Origin: Linyphia triangularis | Lineage: Eukaryota; Arthropoda; Arachnida; Araneae; Linyphiidae | Direction: 5' to 3' | NCBI GenBank assembly: GCA_963978545.1 | Contig: OZ021724.1 | Location: 24,293,933-24,357,932 of the forward strand | Length of the DNA stretch: 64,000 bases | Shown: piece after piece, positions 9,192 through 20,996 of the stretch | How positions within the stretch are numbered: position 1 is the first letter of the stretch | Layout: each line of letters starts with the position of its first letter | Notes under the pieces: generated by a model | What the model saw: the letters and a program-made list of their open reading frames with translations, nothing else | What the model was told of the DNA's origin: nothing | Database searches by the model: none | Program-made: the position numbers and the translations under genes

Positions 9192-11570
9192 ATGATGATT
9201 AGCGATGAAGATTCAGAGAGCGAAGATTACAGTGATGAGTCTGAACACATTGATTGGAATGAAGATTCTGGTTCAGCCTTTTCCGAAGGAGGATATAAAT
9301 TTAAAAAACTAGATGGTCCACATTTGAAGCTGGAAAATAATTATTTGATTAAAATTGCGGATGTTCTTCAAGAAAGTCGCTCTGACGCCATAAACTTCAT
9401 TTCTGAAGATGAATTTCGTGCTACCGATATTAGTGTAGAAGTTGAAGACGTCGGAAAACTTTCATTTCCTCTAAAAGTTTCTTGCATGAAAAAATTAATT
9501 GATATATCAACTAAAGCCTGCTTTGGAAAAGGCGAAGAAACTGTACTGAATGAAGATATTCGAGATACATATGAAATCCCTGGTAAGAAATTAAAAGTAA
9601 CCTTCAGCAAAAATTCAATCTCCCAGATGCTTGATAGAGTACGGACTAAAATGGCATTTGCAAAGAACAGTACCCTTGAAGTAGAATTGCATAACATGTT
9701 AATTTATAGCCCAGGTCAATTCTTTGATCTCCATAAAGATTCTGAAAAAGCTACTAATATGATTGGTACTTTAGTTATTATCCTACCGACACCTCACATA
9801 GGAGGAAATTTGGTTGTCAAACATGGAACAAGAGAACATGTCTTTGTCTCGGAAAATCTTGCTTCAAAAAGTTTCAAGTGTGTAAGTTTTTATGCAGATT
9901 GTGAGCATAAAATTGAAAAAGTCAGAGAGGGTTTCCGTATTGCACTAACATATAAATTGATACTCCAACGTGATGAAAATGCACCTTTACAGCCTGTAAA
10001 CCAGAACTTGAAGAATGCAATACAAAATTATTTCACTAATTTGCAAGTCAATCCATCTTCTATTCCACCCAAGTTAGTGTACTTTTTAGATCACAGTTAC
10101 TCTGAACATAGTTTAAGGTGGCATTTGCTTAAAGGCGAGGATCAAGTTAATGGTGATGTGTTGCGTTCAGCAGGGAAAGAGCTGGATTTAGTAGCGTACC
10201 TAGTTTTGGTAGAAATTCATCATATGTGGATGAATAGAGGCGATTATCAGACTTCCAGAATTGTGGATATTGAATTGGATGATGTTGATTATACATTATC
10301 ACACTGGACAGATTGCAATAATGAAGTGCGCCCTCTCGGCGAATGCTCTGTACGACATGGTGAGGTGTGTTGGACAAAAGAAACGAGTGCCTCTTTTAAA
10401 CCTGAAGAAGGAACAGACTGCGATGGGTTTACTGGGAATGAAGGTCTTTCTCTAGATTACTGGTACCATCGAGCTGCAGTCGTCTTATGGCCGCCGTCGA
10501 GCGAGGTGCAGATGAAATTTCAGATGAATCAAAAGAAAGCTCTAGAAGAAATGCAGGCTACTATGAGTAGCCCGGGACAAGAAGAGGAAGTTAAACAAAC
10601 TGTTAAAATGGCGGGAGGGTTTCTTTGTGATGAATTAAGTGATGAAGCTGGTTTTGAGATGCTGGTTCAAATCGCTCTCTATATTAAAGACAAAGAAGTG
10701 TCTATGCCTATCTTTTCCCATTTGAAATGGACCATGTTGAACCGTGATATTTCAGAAAACTTGGCTAAGCTCGAATCTCAGTATGGTGTTGATTGGTGTG
10801 TTGATCTTTTGAATGAGTGGAGAAGTGAAGAAGTACCTCCAAATCATGCTTATTACAGGGGCAAAGCAGATGGTGTCCTCAAAAAGGTTGATACGTTTGT
10901 TGGTAATTACCTGCTCTGTGGTGGGTCAATACAGATAGTTAAATTGATATTAGCTGAACAAGTTCAACAGATTTCATCACTGGAAGAACCAACTGGACGC
11001 ATCTTGTCAACAAAATTAAAAAATCTTTTGAAGGAACGCTTGGAAGTTATTTACGAATTTTTTGTTTCATGCGCTTCAATTCAGAGCTCTTCTTTCGTTG
11101 AAAAAATTATGGAATATATAGTTTCCATTGCTCCGTTTTATCCTGATGCTCATTTGGCGTACATTTATTTGAAATTAAAAAAGGCTATTCCTTCTAGTAG
11201 TCTGACTGTCTATGAGCCATTGAAGGTTTATCTGCAAAAAAGTATTCTTGCAGTGATTGCACGCGGGGTAAAAGCCAAAACAGACTGGTCTATCGCAGAA
11301 GAACTGTATTGCGAGTGCAAAATTTGTAAAAGAATAAATACTTTCTTACATTCAAAAACAGAAATGAAAAAAGGATGGCAAATATTCAAGAAAGAAAGAG
11401 ATCATGTAGTTTACGAGTTCAGTTGGTTTCCGGACTTGCCTATCAACATATCTAAAGTAGATGGTAGTAAGCAGAAGCTTTTAGTCCTGACCAAAACTGA
11501 GCAATTGCATAAAGATGCACATAAAACAATTACCGAGTTGAAACAATATCTGAAAAAAATTGAGTCATGA
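9192..11570 (+). CDS. 2-oxoglutarate/Fe(II)-dependent oxygenase, prolyl-4-hydroxylase-like, single exon
   Basis: The ATG at 9192 opens 792 uninterrupted codons. An acidic N-terminus (residues 1-28) precedes a jelly-roll oxygenase region at about residues 150-260. The iron triad is visible: HxD at H181/D183 (FFDLHKD) and a distal histidine H239 (DCEHKIEKV), followed ten residues later by R249, the expected 2-oxoglutarate anchor. A proline/glycine turn (PTPHIGGNL) lies between. The long C-terminal part (260-792) is unannotated, but its end carries C707, C709 and C712 followed by a basic segment; a similar Cys-pair tail occurs in large fungal and animal proteins with this oxygenase domain (from memory). 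Family knowledge supports hydroxylation of a protein or other substrate; the substrate is unknown. No signal peptide is seen, so it is probably cytosolic or nuclear. A polyadenylation signal AATAAA is at 11987-11992. The lack of introns contrasts with the neighbours and may reflect retroposition or transfer. Confidence 0.85.
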   Translation: MMISDEDSESEDYSDESEHIDWNEDSGSAFSEGGYKFKKLDGPHLKLENNYLIKIADVLQESRSDAINFISEDEFRATDISVEVEDVGKLSFPLKVSCMKKLIDISTKACFGKGEETVLNEDIRDTYEIPGKKLKVTFSKNSISQMLDRVRTKMAFAKNSTLEVELHNMLIYSPGQFFDLHKDSEKATNMIGTLVIILPTPHIGGNLVVKHGTREHVFVSENLASKSFKCVSFYADCEHKIEKVREGFRIALTYKLILQRDENAPLQPVNQNLKNAIQNYFTNLQVNPSSIPPKLVYFLDHSYSEHSLRWHLLKGEDQVNGDVLRSAGKELDLVAYLVLVEIHHMWMNRGDYQTSRIVDIELDDVDYTLSHWTDCNNEVRPLGECSVRHGEVCWTKETSASFKPEEGTDCDGFTGNEGLSLDYWYHRAAVVLWPPSSEVQMKFQMNQKKALEEMQATMSSPGQEEEVKQTVKMAGGFLCDELSDEAGFEMLVQIALYIKDKEVSMPIFSHLKWTMLNRDISENLAKLESQYGVDWCVDLLNEWRSEEVPPNHAYYRGKADGVLKKVDTFVGNYLLCGGSIQIVKLILAEQVQQISSLEEPTGRILSTKLKNLLKERLEVIYEFFVSCASIQSSSFVEKIMEYIVSIAPFYPDAHLAYIYLKLKKAIPSSSLTVYEPLKVYLQKSILAVIARGVKAKTDWSIAEELYCECKICKRINTFLHSKTEMKKGWQIFKKERDHVVYEFSWFPDLPINISKVDGSKQKLLVLTKTEQLHKDAHKTITELKQYLKKIES

Positions 11571-11992
11571 GTGTAAAAAATTTTCTTTTTTTTAATATTA
11601 TGGCAATATATACCCATTTAAGTTTTGTTTCTCTTAAGTTTCATTTGTATTTACTATTTTTTCTTACTGCTATTATTACTATTTTTTCTTAGGTTGAATA
11701 ACTTGAGTTTAAAAGTTAAAAATCTGTGGTCTTTTCTCATATTTCAATACATATATCCATTGCTTTTTTGTTTGTGGAAAAACTAGTTTATTTAAAATTC
11801 TTAAAAGCTAAATTTCTTGTTTCAACTTTCTTCCATCTATGTACTAAAGTGTAGTTGACTGTTATTATTAGTCTTAATGTGATATTAGCTTAAAGATATA
11901 CATTTGGTCTCAAAGTGTTATTGATTTATTAAGGTCTAAAAATGTATAGTAACTAATTTTTCTAGCATTTGTGTAAATGACTGATAAATAAA
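11571..11992 (+). promoter_or_regulatory. Probable 3' UTR ending in a polyadenylation signal
   Basis: About 420 bp of T-rich sequence follow the oxygenase stop codon and end at AATAAA (11987-11992). This is inferred; no transcript evidence is available. Confidence 0.4.
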
Positions 11993-13114
11993 AGAGATAT
12001 TCCTTTAACTTGTAAAATAATTTTGGATACATTTTAGTTTCTACTAAGGTGGCTGTCTGATAAAGTCTTTCATTGCCATATGCTTTTAATTAAAGCTTAA
12101 AAAATGAAGTAAAAATATAGGATTCAGCGAGGTTAAACCTTTGCATGCTTGTTACTTGTCTTTAAACGTACTAAGTGTCAATAGAATGTTTATAATTAAT
12201 ACTGTTGAGTGTTGATTAAAATAATAGTAGGACAGTTATAAGTTTTATGTCGATAATGAGTTATGATATTTATTTTAATTTGAAAATCTACCCAATAAGC
12301 TGACACATTTTATTTGGTTTATAGATCTAATAATTTGAAGTGGTATGTACATATTTTAATGAAATATCTTCTGTAACCTATAAATCCTCTTGACTAACAT
12401 GACGAATGAAAATAGATTGTGACACATAAGTGCTATGACATTTAAATGGGCGCCTAAAAACAAGGCTGTGTTTTCCACCCATCGGGATCATTTGAAATAA
12501 TAGATAAATTGACTTTCAGATTTTGTTTGTTTGCCGTTATCAGAAATTTGTATTCCGAGTGCTATTTATCTGCAATAATACCTTACCGGCTTTCTTCTAG
12601 TAACAAAACATTTGAAATTAGTACTTTATGAAGAATTTTGTGTGCAATATTCAACAGTGGTACTTCCATATTCCATTCTTCATAATGCAAAAATTATATT
12701 TAGTAGCTTATTTAAATTACAAAAAACTATTGTTGTGAAAGTTCAATCTAAATCTAAAAAAGTAAGATCAAAAAAGCATTTGAAAACTGTCCTACTTAAT
12801 TAAAAAGTGAAGACGTATTTTAAATAAAAAGTTTGTCATTCTACGACACTAATTTTGGTACTTGAAAATAATCTGCAGAAAGTTGGCATAAAATATATGG
12901 GCACCTTATACATCATTTTGTCAAAAACTCCTGTTTTAGATTAACTTAAAAATTTGGCAAAGTAAATTAAATATTAAAACTGAAGAATTGAATATTATTG
13001 TGTTTTAATTTCCTATTATTTTAAGAAATAGTATTTTTTTCCCAATAAAATTGAGCATTTGAAAACGATCAAGAATTATTTTGTTAAATACTCGGATGTA
13101 ATATTATTTTAAAG
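11993..13114. other. AT-rich spacer
   Basis: No exon, RNA gene or bounded repeat was recognised between the oxygenase and the hAT element. Confidence 0.45.
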
Positions 13115-15110
13115 CAGTGTTTAAGCTGGGGTAAAAAATTTCTTTAGCAAAAAAAGCTATTTTCTTCCTCATCAATTGAGAGTCCTTCGGGAGTCTTATG
13201 AAATGGATCCCTAACCCACTCGTAACTTGCTATCAGTTTGTCGTCACTATGAAAATACTTTTTAAAATTCTTTGAAAGCATGGCTAAATGATTTTCAATG
13301 GTTACAAAAATAACTTTTACATGTTCTTCTTCAGCCTTGTAAGTTTTAGTACAATCATCCACATTTGCAAACATTGTTAGGTTTTTTTGCTTTAAATTTC
13401 TGCTCCACAATTCCAATTCTTTATCACTCGTATCCAACATATGTGTATTTGCTCCTTGGAGTTGAAGATTCAAATTATTTAATTCCTAAAATATGTCGAC
13501 CAAGTAGCTCAATTTCATCACAAATAAACCATCGAGAAAACTCTCGGCTTCCGTTGTGTTTTCTTCTAGGAAAATTGCGATTTCTTCTCTGAATTCATAA
13601 ACAAGTTGTAAAAATTTCCCACTTGATAACCATCTTGCCCCGCAATAAAATAGTAACGCTGAATGTATCGAACCCATATCTTTAAAAAGTGCGGAAAAGA
13701 TTCTCGATTTCAGGTGTCTTATTTTTATATACCGTAGTTAACACAATATTCAGACCACGACTCATTTATTCTTTCGAAGCCAAAGCTTCTCTGTGGATTA
13801 GGCAATGTGTCCAGACACTCACTGAGGCGATTTTTGTTTTACAAGTGCTTGTATACCTTGGAATTTTCTGGTCATTGAACGAGCACCATCGCTGCATATT
13901 CCGACGCAATTTTTCCATTCTATGTTTGCCTCGTTCATAAAATCTTTTAAAATAGCAAATAATGCGAGCGCTGTTGTTTGGAGTTCGATTGGTTTTCAGA
14001 AAAGTAGTTCTGCTACTATGACATATTATCACAAAATCGAACTTAGGCAATTAAATGAGCATCTTTATTACTATCTGTTGCTTCATCAAGCTGTATTGAA
14101 AACAATTCGTCACACAACTTCGAGAAAAGCTGACACTGTACATCTTCAGCTATATCACCAATTCGACGAGCAACAGTATCATTTGAAAGAGGTATGGACT
14201 GCAGTTGTTTTGAAAAATTATCTCCAAACATAGTTTCTACAATCTCAATTGCTGCTGGCCAAATAAGCTCTTCACCAATGGTGTAAGGTTTTTTACATCT
14301 GGTTATTTTATATGAAACTTTGTAAGATGCAAATAAAGCTTTTTTATTTACTGACAAAGTTACTTCAAAAAATGATTTTTGCTTTTTATACGACTTTAAT
14401 TTTAATTCGAAGAATTCTCTGGGTTTGTTGAGGTATCCACTATGAAGCATTTCCAAATGCCGTTTTAGTTTATTAGATTTCCTGCTGTCTGCGGCCAATA
14501 TTTCTGAGCAAATGATACATAGGGGCCTTTCTTCTTCACTTACTTCAGTACTGGTAAATCCAAAATGTAAGTATTCTTGAGAATATTTTCTTGATTTTAT
14601 TTTCGGAACCACGCATGTCTGTGTGCTTGTTGATACTTGACTATCGTCTCATGCCCGTTTACTTCCGCTTAAAAATTTATCCATGAGTCTGCATAAATCT
14701 GCTGCCGTGAATTTAATATGGTGAATTGCAATTAACACGAAAACATATTTTACATACACATTCACGATAGATTCGATAGCGATAGAAGGATCGACTCGAA
14801 AGAGACTGGCTGGAATTGAAACTTGTGTTATAGAACATTTTCCTTCTTCCTATGAGAAAGCATTTGCTCTGCGCATGCTCGAGATGGCATTGGTCGTGTT
14901 CACCGCCCACTTGGCAAAATGTCAGATGTGGTTTCTCGCCAACGTTGGCTCGCTTACTCTTGTTTTAGCAGTTAGTTAAAAATAATTTACAAACAGAATC
15001 CAAAATATTCAATATATATTATTGTTGCATACATTTTATTGTAAGCAGGGGCGCGATGAAAATTATGATTGAAAACTGGGCCGCGAATACTGAAAGGTTG
15101 AGAAACGCTG
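13115..15110 (-). mobile_element. Decayed hAT transposon (~2.0 kb) carrying a transposase pseudogene
   Basis: The left end CAGTGTTTAAGCTGGGGTA and the right end (reverse complement CAGCGTTTCTCAACC) are Charlie/Buster-like hAT termini. The transposase remnant lies between them on the minus strand. The 8-bp flanks TTTTAAAG and CTTTACTC agree at only four positions, so the target duplication is uncertain. The right end has the same start as the MITE at 8187-8620, so the two may belong to related families. Confidence 0.7.
13144..14612 (-). pseudogene. hAT transposase pseudogene (ZBED5/SCAND3-like, BED finger)
   Basis: The first frame (14612 down to 14043, 189 residues) has an N-terminal BED-type finger (CIIC..H..H) and then text typical of ZBED5/FAM200/SCAND3-like transposases, including SNDTVARRI and FSIQLDEATD. 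Downstream, other frames carry the continuing catalytic-domain signatures, WTHCLIHREALASK near 13780 and GARWLSSGK near 13640, and the C-terminus ends at 13144 (DPF..EGLSIDEEE). At least two frameshifts or stops separate the pieces, so no intact protein is made. Transposases of this family have been domesticated in vertebrates; here the breaks argue for a dead copy. Confidence 0.85.
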
Positions 15111-15907
15111 CTTTACTCAAAGGTTATATTCAAAATAAGTACAAAAGTGGCCTTGTTTGCGCTTTTTATCCCCTTTTAATTTCTTGCAAGTCAAATATCT
15201 ATTCTAACTATAAAAAAGTTCTGTAATAGCTTTTAATATTAACTTTTCTTTATAAGAAATTCAGTTAATTAATATTCATGGATTACATATTTTACATATC
15301 CTGTGCAAAAATAGCCATTTAATTTATATATTTTGTTTTGTAATAAAATAAACATGGAGTTAATTTGTTTGCCACAAAGTCAATTAAATGGGAATAGCGA
15401 GCCCTAACGGAAAATTTCTTCATGCAATAATTGTTTTTCCATTTAACATTAAAATTAATTGACCATTAAAAACAATTATGCCTAAATCTGTATTTGATTC
15501 CTTCCTCTCAAAGTATACATTATAATTAAAATCAAGATGTAAATATTATTAGTTATTTCAAAGCTTAAATATATTGTTCTAGTAAATGTTTTGAAATAAA
15601 GCATTTCATACATCAACATAAGGTTGTTTGACTGTGATATTTGTTAGTTCCCAACTGAAAGAGCTTTTGGAGTTTTAAAAGAAATTATTTTTAAAATTCT
15701 CATCGATTAATATTTAACACTATTAATAAAGATTAATGATATATATTGATTCCGATCTCATTGGTAAAATCTAAATAACACAGCTTATGACACTTGTAAT
15801 AATTATTAATAACTTAGTAAGCACATACCTGAAATATTTTTTAACAAAGGTACCATACTTATACCTTAGATTTTATAAACTTTACATTATTCCGTTTCAA
15901 AAACTAT

Positions 15908-15941
<34 letters not shown>

Positions 15942-16540
15942 AAATCTAAAAACTAATTTTTAGCTGCAAAACACAATCAAATTAATTTTTAAGAACTAAT
16001 CATTTAAGTGTTTCTTAAGCATAAAATATTTAATTATTTCTTAAGATTATAATTAAATAATTAGTTTTAAGTTCATATTTTTGGGTTCTTAATTTGAAAT
16101 TAAATCGATTACCCAGCGTCAAATCTCTATGAGCATTGGCTATGAAGTTTTTATATATAAAATAGTCTTTTCTCTTGTATTATAAAAACATTTCAGTCTG
16201 TAGATAGGTCTACAGCTGTAATAAATTTTTTATTCATAAATATTTGACAATTATTAAGTCCTTTTTTATACATTAATTTTAAAATTTGAGAATGTTATTC
16301 GATTTATATTCTATCCATATTATAATTCGTTGGTTAAATGAATTTTATATAAAGACGTAAATTCTTTATATATATATTTAACTAAATTTCTTCGCAAATA
16401 TTTCATAAAAAATGAAAAGAATCTACAATAGAAGACAGCCAGCCTCCCAGACATAGTAAAGGCTGCAATTTCTAAAAAGATTGCTTGCAGAAAAGACTTT
16501 ATTCTGTCCATCGAAAACACATGTGTTATCCTCACTCACA
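15111..16540. other. AT-rich spacer with a ~29-bp T run near 15910
   Basis: No gene or bounded transposon was recognised. Confidence 0.4.
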
Positions 16541-17130
16541 CGTTATTCAGTTCATCGAAAACACCTGTGTTCAGGCGCTTAGCCCGGGGAAGGGTTATAT
16601 CCCCTCCAGAAATTTTCCCGTTTGCTACTAGAACACAAAAATTAAAGGACTTGTTTTGTTTGAAATTGTAACTTTAAAGGGTATTGTTTTAATTTAATTT
16701 TCATAACCCTTTCCGAAAAAAAATTATGGCTACTCCCTTGGGCCTGTGTTACCCTCAATCACACTTTATTTAGTTGATCAGTTAACTTAAAAGCACATGC
16801 AATGCGTTTCAAAAGGAATACAAAACCCTTTTTCTCCCAGGTATTCTCACATTTTCAGCACACCCTTAAAGAATTTTCTTTGTACCGTAATAGGGGGGTG
16901 AAGTTCTGACCCAGATCACTGAGCCCACAGATTCAGAACACAAAGGACCGAAGTACCAATAACGGTTACGTGGCACTGGCTTACGTGGTTTTGACCCTGC
17001 TGTGGCTTTAGCGTAATATTAAAAAGATCTCCGTGGTCTTAGGATACACATTCCTTATGCACCTGTGTTTGACTCCCCCTCCCCCCTCACAAACGCTTAT
17101 CTCTTTTGGGGTGGAAAAGGGGGATTAATT
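16541..17130. repeat. Degenerate repeated segments with a 'cctgtgtt' core
   Basis: Three segments near 16565, 16742 and 17060 share (ca)cctgtgtt followed by C-rich text and a downstream gaaattttttc/gaaattgt-like stretch, spaced a few hundred bases apart. They look like remnants of one repeat. The identity is unknown. Confidence 0.3.
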
Positions 17131-17399
17131 CTTTGTGTTTGAAATTTTTTCAATAATTGTATTTGGAAAAATATCTAGGGAAAGAACAGGTTTCCCACTT
17201 TATATTGGACGATTAAAGACAGTAATGTGACACTTTTTGAATGTGTTGGTATTTAGTTTATTCACATTTTGTATTTTACGTTTGATGTGAGAACATATAT
17301 TTTATATCAACATTAGCTAAGGAAAGTGAAATTTTTAAAACCAAAAGAAGAAACTTCTGTTTGGTTATCTCTATCGCCAACATAAAAAAACTTAAGAAG

Positions 17400-17670
17400 T
17401 TCTTAGTTTATTATAAGTGAAAAAGAAAAGTACAACTACAGAGGTGTGTGAAAAGTGATCATTCCTGTATTCCAAATGCAGCAGAAATAGAAGTAAGAAG
17501 AAAAGTAGAAAACTGTAAAAAGAGATCTAGGGAGGGCATATCAGTCACTGTGAATATCATTTTCAAAGAAGAATTTTCTGAAATCTACAATAAAGGGTAT
17601 GATCTTGTAACGGAAAGTCCCACTTACAATAGTGCAAAAATTGCTTTATGCACAGAGAACACATTTTAAC
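17400..17670 (+). pseudogene. Fragment of a FLYWCH/MULE-type transposon protein
   Basis: The open stretch ending at the TAA 17667-17669 reads DHSCIPNAAEIEVRRKVENC and, later, FKEEFSEIYNKGYDLVTESP. This resembles the region just after the FLYWCH finger in Mutator-like transposase proteins (histidine-rich end followed by a charged helix and an 'EFxELxxxGxDxVTExP' pattern, from memory). There is no ATG start and no catalytic domain nearby, so it is a remnant. Confidence 0.5.
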
Positions 17671-17699
17671 TTTATAATTAAGATTTTATGTATTTATAG

Positions 17700-18300
17700 T
17701 AATAAAACAAGCTGTGTGTCTGCCTGTCGCTCTGTGGATCTACAGAAACCTACTTAAAATTGGAGTAGAGCTCTGAAATTTTCAACATAAGAAGTTTTGG
17801 CTTTCTAATTTTATGTATGTCAAACAGAATGTTAACATTTTAATTAGTTCTTTTTTAAGTAATTCTTTTAATTAATTTTTTTTTTCAAAGTGACTTCAAA
17901 GGGAGATATAGCTCTGAAATTTTCAACATAAGTAGTTATACCCATCTAATTGAACTTTTGATAAATAGAATGCTAAAATTTCAATTAGTTATTTTTTAAT
18001 TAATTTTCTTAATTAAATAACAATTTTTTTTACAAAACGACTTCTAAAAGGGTTACAGTTCTGAAATTTTCAACATAAGTAGTTTTGGTCTGCTAATTGG
18101 TTTTTTGAAAAACAGAATTTTAAATTTTTATTTAGTTCTTTTAAATTAATTTTTTTAATTAATTAATAAATATTTTACAAAACGATTTCTAATTGGGCTA
18201 CAGCTCTGAAAATTTCAACAAAAGTAGTTTTAGCCTTCTAAAAACAGAAGCCGCTTTTGAAAAACAGAATTTTAAATTTTTATTTAGTTCCTTTTTAAAT
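17700..18300 (+). repeat. Tandem array, about four ~130-150-bp units
   Basis: Units each carry agctctgaaattttcaacat, then agtagtt..ctaat, an AT-rich block with ttaattaatt, and acttcaaa or acttctaaa. Unit starts are near 17768, 17912, 18056 and 18202. It is preceded by a tgtgtctgcctgtcgctctg segment. It is the same family as 5262-5475. Confidence 0.65.
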
Positions 18301-18304
18301 AATT

Positions 18305-18309
<5 letters not shown>

Positions 18310-18347
<38 letters not shown>
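18310..18347. repeat. (AT)n microsatellite
   Basis: A simple run of alternating A and T, directly visible. Confidence 0.95.
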
Positions 18348-18348
<1 letters not shown>

Positions 18349-18479
18349 TCGTATCTATATTTGACTCAAATTCTAAGTTTACATTTTAGTTTTATTCTAT
18401 CTTCAAAGATACAGATAAACTCACTTTAAAATCAAAAACTTAATTATTTAAATTTAAAATCTATATTTATTTGAAATTT

Positions 18480-18780
18480 TTTCCACTGTTCTCGGTGGGC
18501 GTACCGGAATATGTCCCGATATTCCGGTAGGCCGACCTGGTTGGAGCCAATTTGTAAGCTGCTCTAACCTCAGGGTGGGTATTCGGCGAAAAACAAGTGC
18601 ATTGCATGGGGAAAATGAGAAGGGATCCCCCTTCTTTCTTCTATAACATTTCTTGCTGACTACCAGAAAAAAATATTTATCTATTTTTATCGATCGCCAA
18701 TTTCGCGCCAAGCACAAAACTACAGCAGGGCCATCTGTTGGCCTAGATTATAACTCTTCTAAAATCTAAACAAATTGTTT
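18480..18780. other. GC-richer island of unknown origin, probably transposon-derived
   Basis: It contains a short palindrome, cggaatatgtcccgatattccg (about 18509-18530), and GC content above its surroundings. No coding similarity was seen; the minus-strand open frame here is not convincing. Confidence 0.3.
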
Positions 18781-19360
18781 TGCGAATTATAACACACAGA
18801 GATATGTGTTTTTTTAATTGAAATGAAAATACATTAAACAAAATCTGTCTTTTTATTTATCGCAAAAATCTATTCAAATAAAACAAACACTCTCCCCAAA
18901 AATATGTTCTATAAAAAAAGTTTCCTTTTCATGTATACTTGAAATTACAGATTTTTGAGAGAGCCTGTTTTGTCAATTTACTAAAGTTTTAATTTCTCCG
19001 GATTTGAAAATTTACGGGATATGCTCAGTCTATTAACCACCTAATATGCGTAAATTTTTTTCGAAAAACGATTCTTATAAAATTTTTACTATGTTCATTT
19101 ATGTATATAAAAAAAAATGCAAATAGAAAAATAACGACAAACTACAGGCACAAGGCCCATCAAGGTTGGTTTATTTTAACGCTTCTGAAAGGATCCCCCT
19201 TTGAACAATCCTCCGGTAAAAGTTCAGCATTTAAAATTAATTACACTAGTACAATTACGATTTGTGGAGACAGATTGTACCACTTTTATCAATCACATAG
19301 TAAAATTTTTACCATTTGAAAAGGTACTATATGCTATAGTTAATATAACCACTTCTTACA

Positions 19361-19440
19361 ACGAATCCTGATGGTCTAGTGGTAGGACGCGTTGTTGCAA
19401 ACACCATGGTCTGCGGTTCGAATCCCGGTGTAAGAAATCC
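19361..19440 (+). repeat. tRNA-like SINE head (third type)
   Basis: A-box (tggtctagtggtagga) and B-box (ggttcgaatcc) sequences are present at tRNA spacing. The acceptor stem does not pair and the T stem pairs poorly, so this is tRNA-derived and not a working tRNA gene. Confidence 0.55.
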
Positions 19441-19830
19441 TCTACTTCCTGCAGTTGACCATGGATGTCTGCGATGATCTGCATAACCAATGTATATGGT
19501 ACCCGTGTAAAGTTTTCATTTATTTTTTTAATTTTCCCCGGATTTTCCAGGATTTTGTGGATATCTAATAAACATCTATTGGTCGTCCATTGGATTTTGT
19601 AGATGCTAACTGAATGTCTTTTGGACGTCTGCAATGTCCAGAGAAAATCTTATCGGTAGACATTGTGGAAGTACAATGGATGGATAAAGTACAGCGTTTT
19701 CCGGGACATTTGACCATCCATTTGCCGTCTATTATATATAAACGTATGATCCAATAGATATCCAATTTTTTTAAAAGCATATCCAGTAGATATCTATTGG
19801 ACGAGTTTTGGCTATGTGGGCAGTTGTTGT
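19441..19830. repeat. Cluster of short 'atatctattggac' repeats, possible SINE body
   Basis: Variants of ggatatctattggac, aatagatatccaat, catctattggtcgtcc and ttttggacgtct recur in both orientations through this stretch directly after the tRNA-like head. It may be the body of the same SINE or an independent short-repeat array. Confidence 0.4.
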
Positions 19831-20990
19831 TTCACTTGGGTGAAATGGTTCAAATCACTTGGGTGTTTACACACAGCTATTATTCCAAATTTATTGATGA
19901 AATTTAAAGAACTTTTTTCAAAACCTAAAACTTAAGAGAATACAGTTCTGAAAGCTGGTCTTCGCCAACACAAGGAATGCTAAATCTTTAGTCTGAATTT
20001 CCAGAAAGAAAGCCCTTTACAGAATAAGTACATATACCTATAGTGTACCACATTTTACAAAATATTAAATTACACAAAAGCTGTAAAACGTAAATAGGAT
20101 ATGAGCTAGTTTTGTATCAGTGACTAAGCATCTCTAATTTTGTCAAATTATTAAACAAACCCCAAATAATGTTAAGAAGTAATAGATTTCATTCTTTTTC
20201 CAGGTTCTCAAGTAATTCTGCTTTTAAATGCACACTTGAACGCAACCAATTAATATCTAAAAGGGGTTATCAATCTAGAACTAAGTCTCCAGCAATATGT
20301 ATAAAAAAAAAGCAATGTTCATTAGAAACTTTCTCATCTCATATGTTATTAAAAAATTTGCAGTTTCTTGATTAATAACATTTGTCATGTCAAAATATTT
20401 TAATCGATTTAGGCCAATGCCAATTTTCAAGTTATACGAAATTGGGACTTATTATTACAATAAATATAAAATGTTACAGAATTAAAATTTAAAGGAGCAG
20501 TCTGTCGGCAGAAAAGAGTTTGACTCTTTTGGTTTCTAAAAGGATTTTCAAATTCTGCTAAATTCAATCGATACCGATTTCGTTCAATTTGTAAGTTTAC
20601 TACTTGTTTGTAACTATCGCAAAAACTGTAATTTCTTAAATTTTTATATTCATGATTACAAATCAATTTAATTCAGTGATTCCCATGTAAAAAATGTCTA
20701 CGAAGATATATTCTATAATGCTCCCTTTTTTTTCTTTTCTTGGCTAATCTGTCCAGCAAGTTTTTTTTTACAACTTTTATAAAATAAAGTTGGCAACACT
20801 AAAGATGTGTCTATTTTGAATTGCCTTACCGTGTTTGGACATGATTACAAGGATAAAATTTGTTTTGGCCCTTTTTTACGAGCAAAAGAATTTGATATTT
20901 TATTTTTTTTATTTCTTATATTGTGTACTTTCTACGCAGTAAATACTTTATTGTTCATTAAGGTGGACACATCAACTACTTCTATAACAG
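19831..20990. other. Spacer upstream of the brambleberry homologue
   Basis: No bounded feature was recognised. An in-frame TAA a few codons before 20997 shows that the coding region does not extend upstream in this exon. The promoter or a 5' untranslated exon of the next gene may lie here. Confidence 0.4.
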
Positions 20991-20996
20991 TTTAAC

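Noticed and set aside
19361..19440. Functional tRNA gene
   Set aside because: The T stem and acceptor stem do not pair, although both internal promoter boxes are visible.
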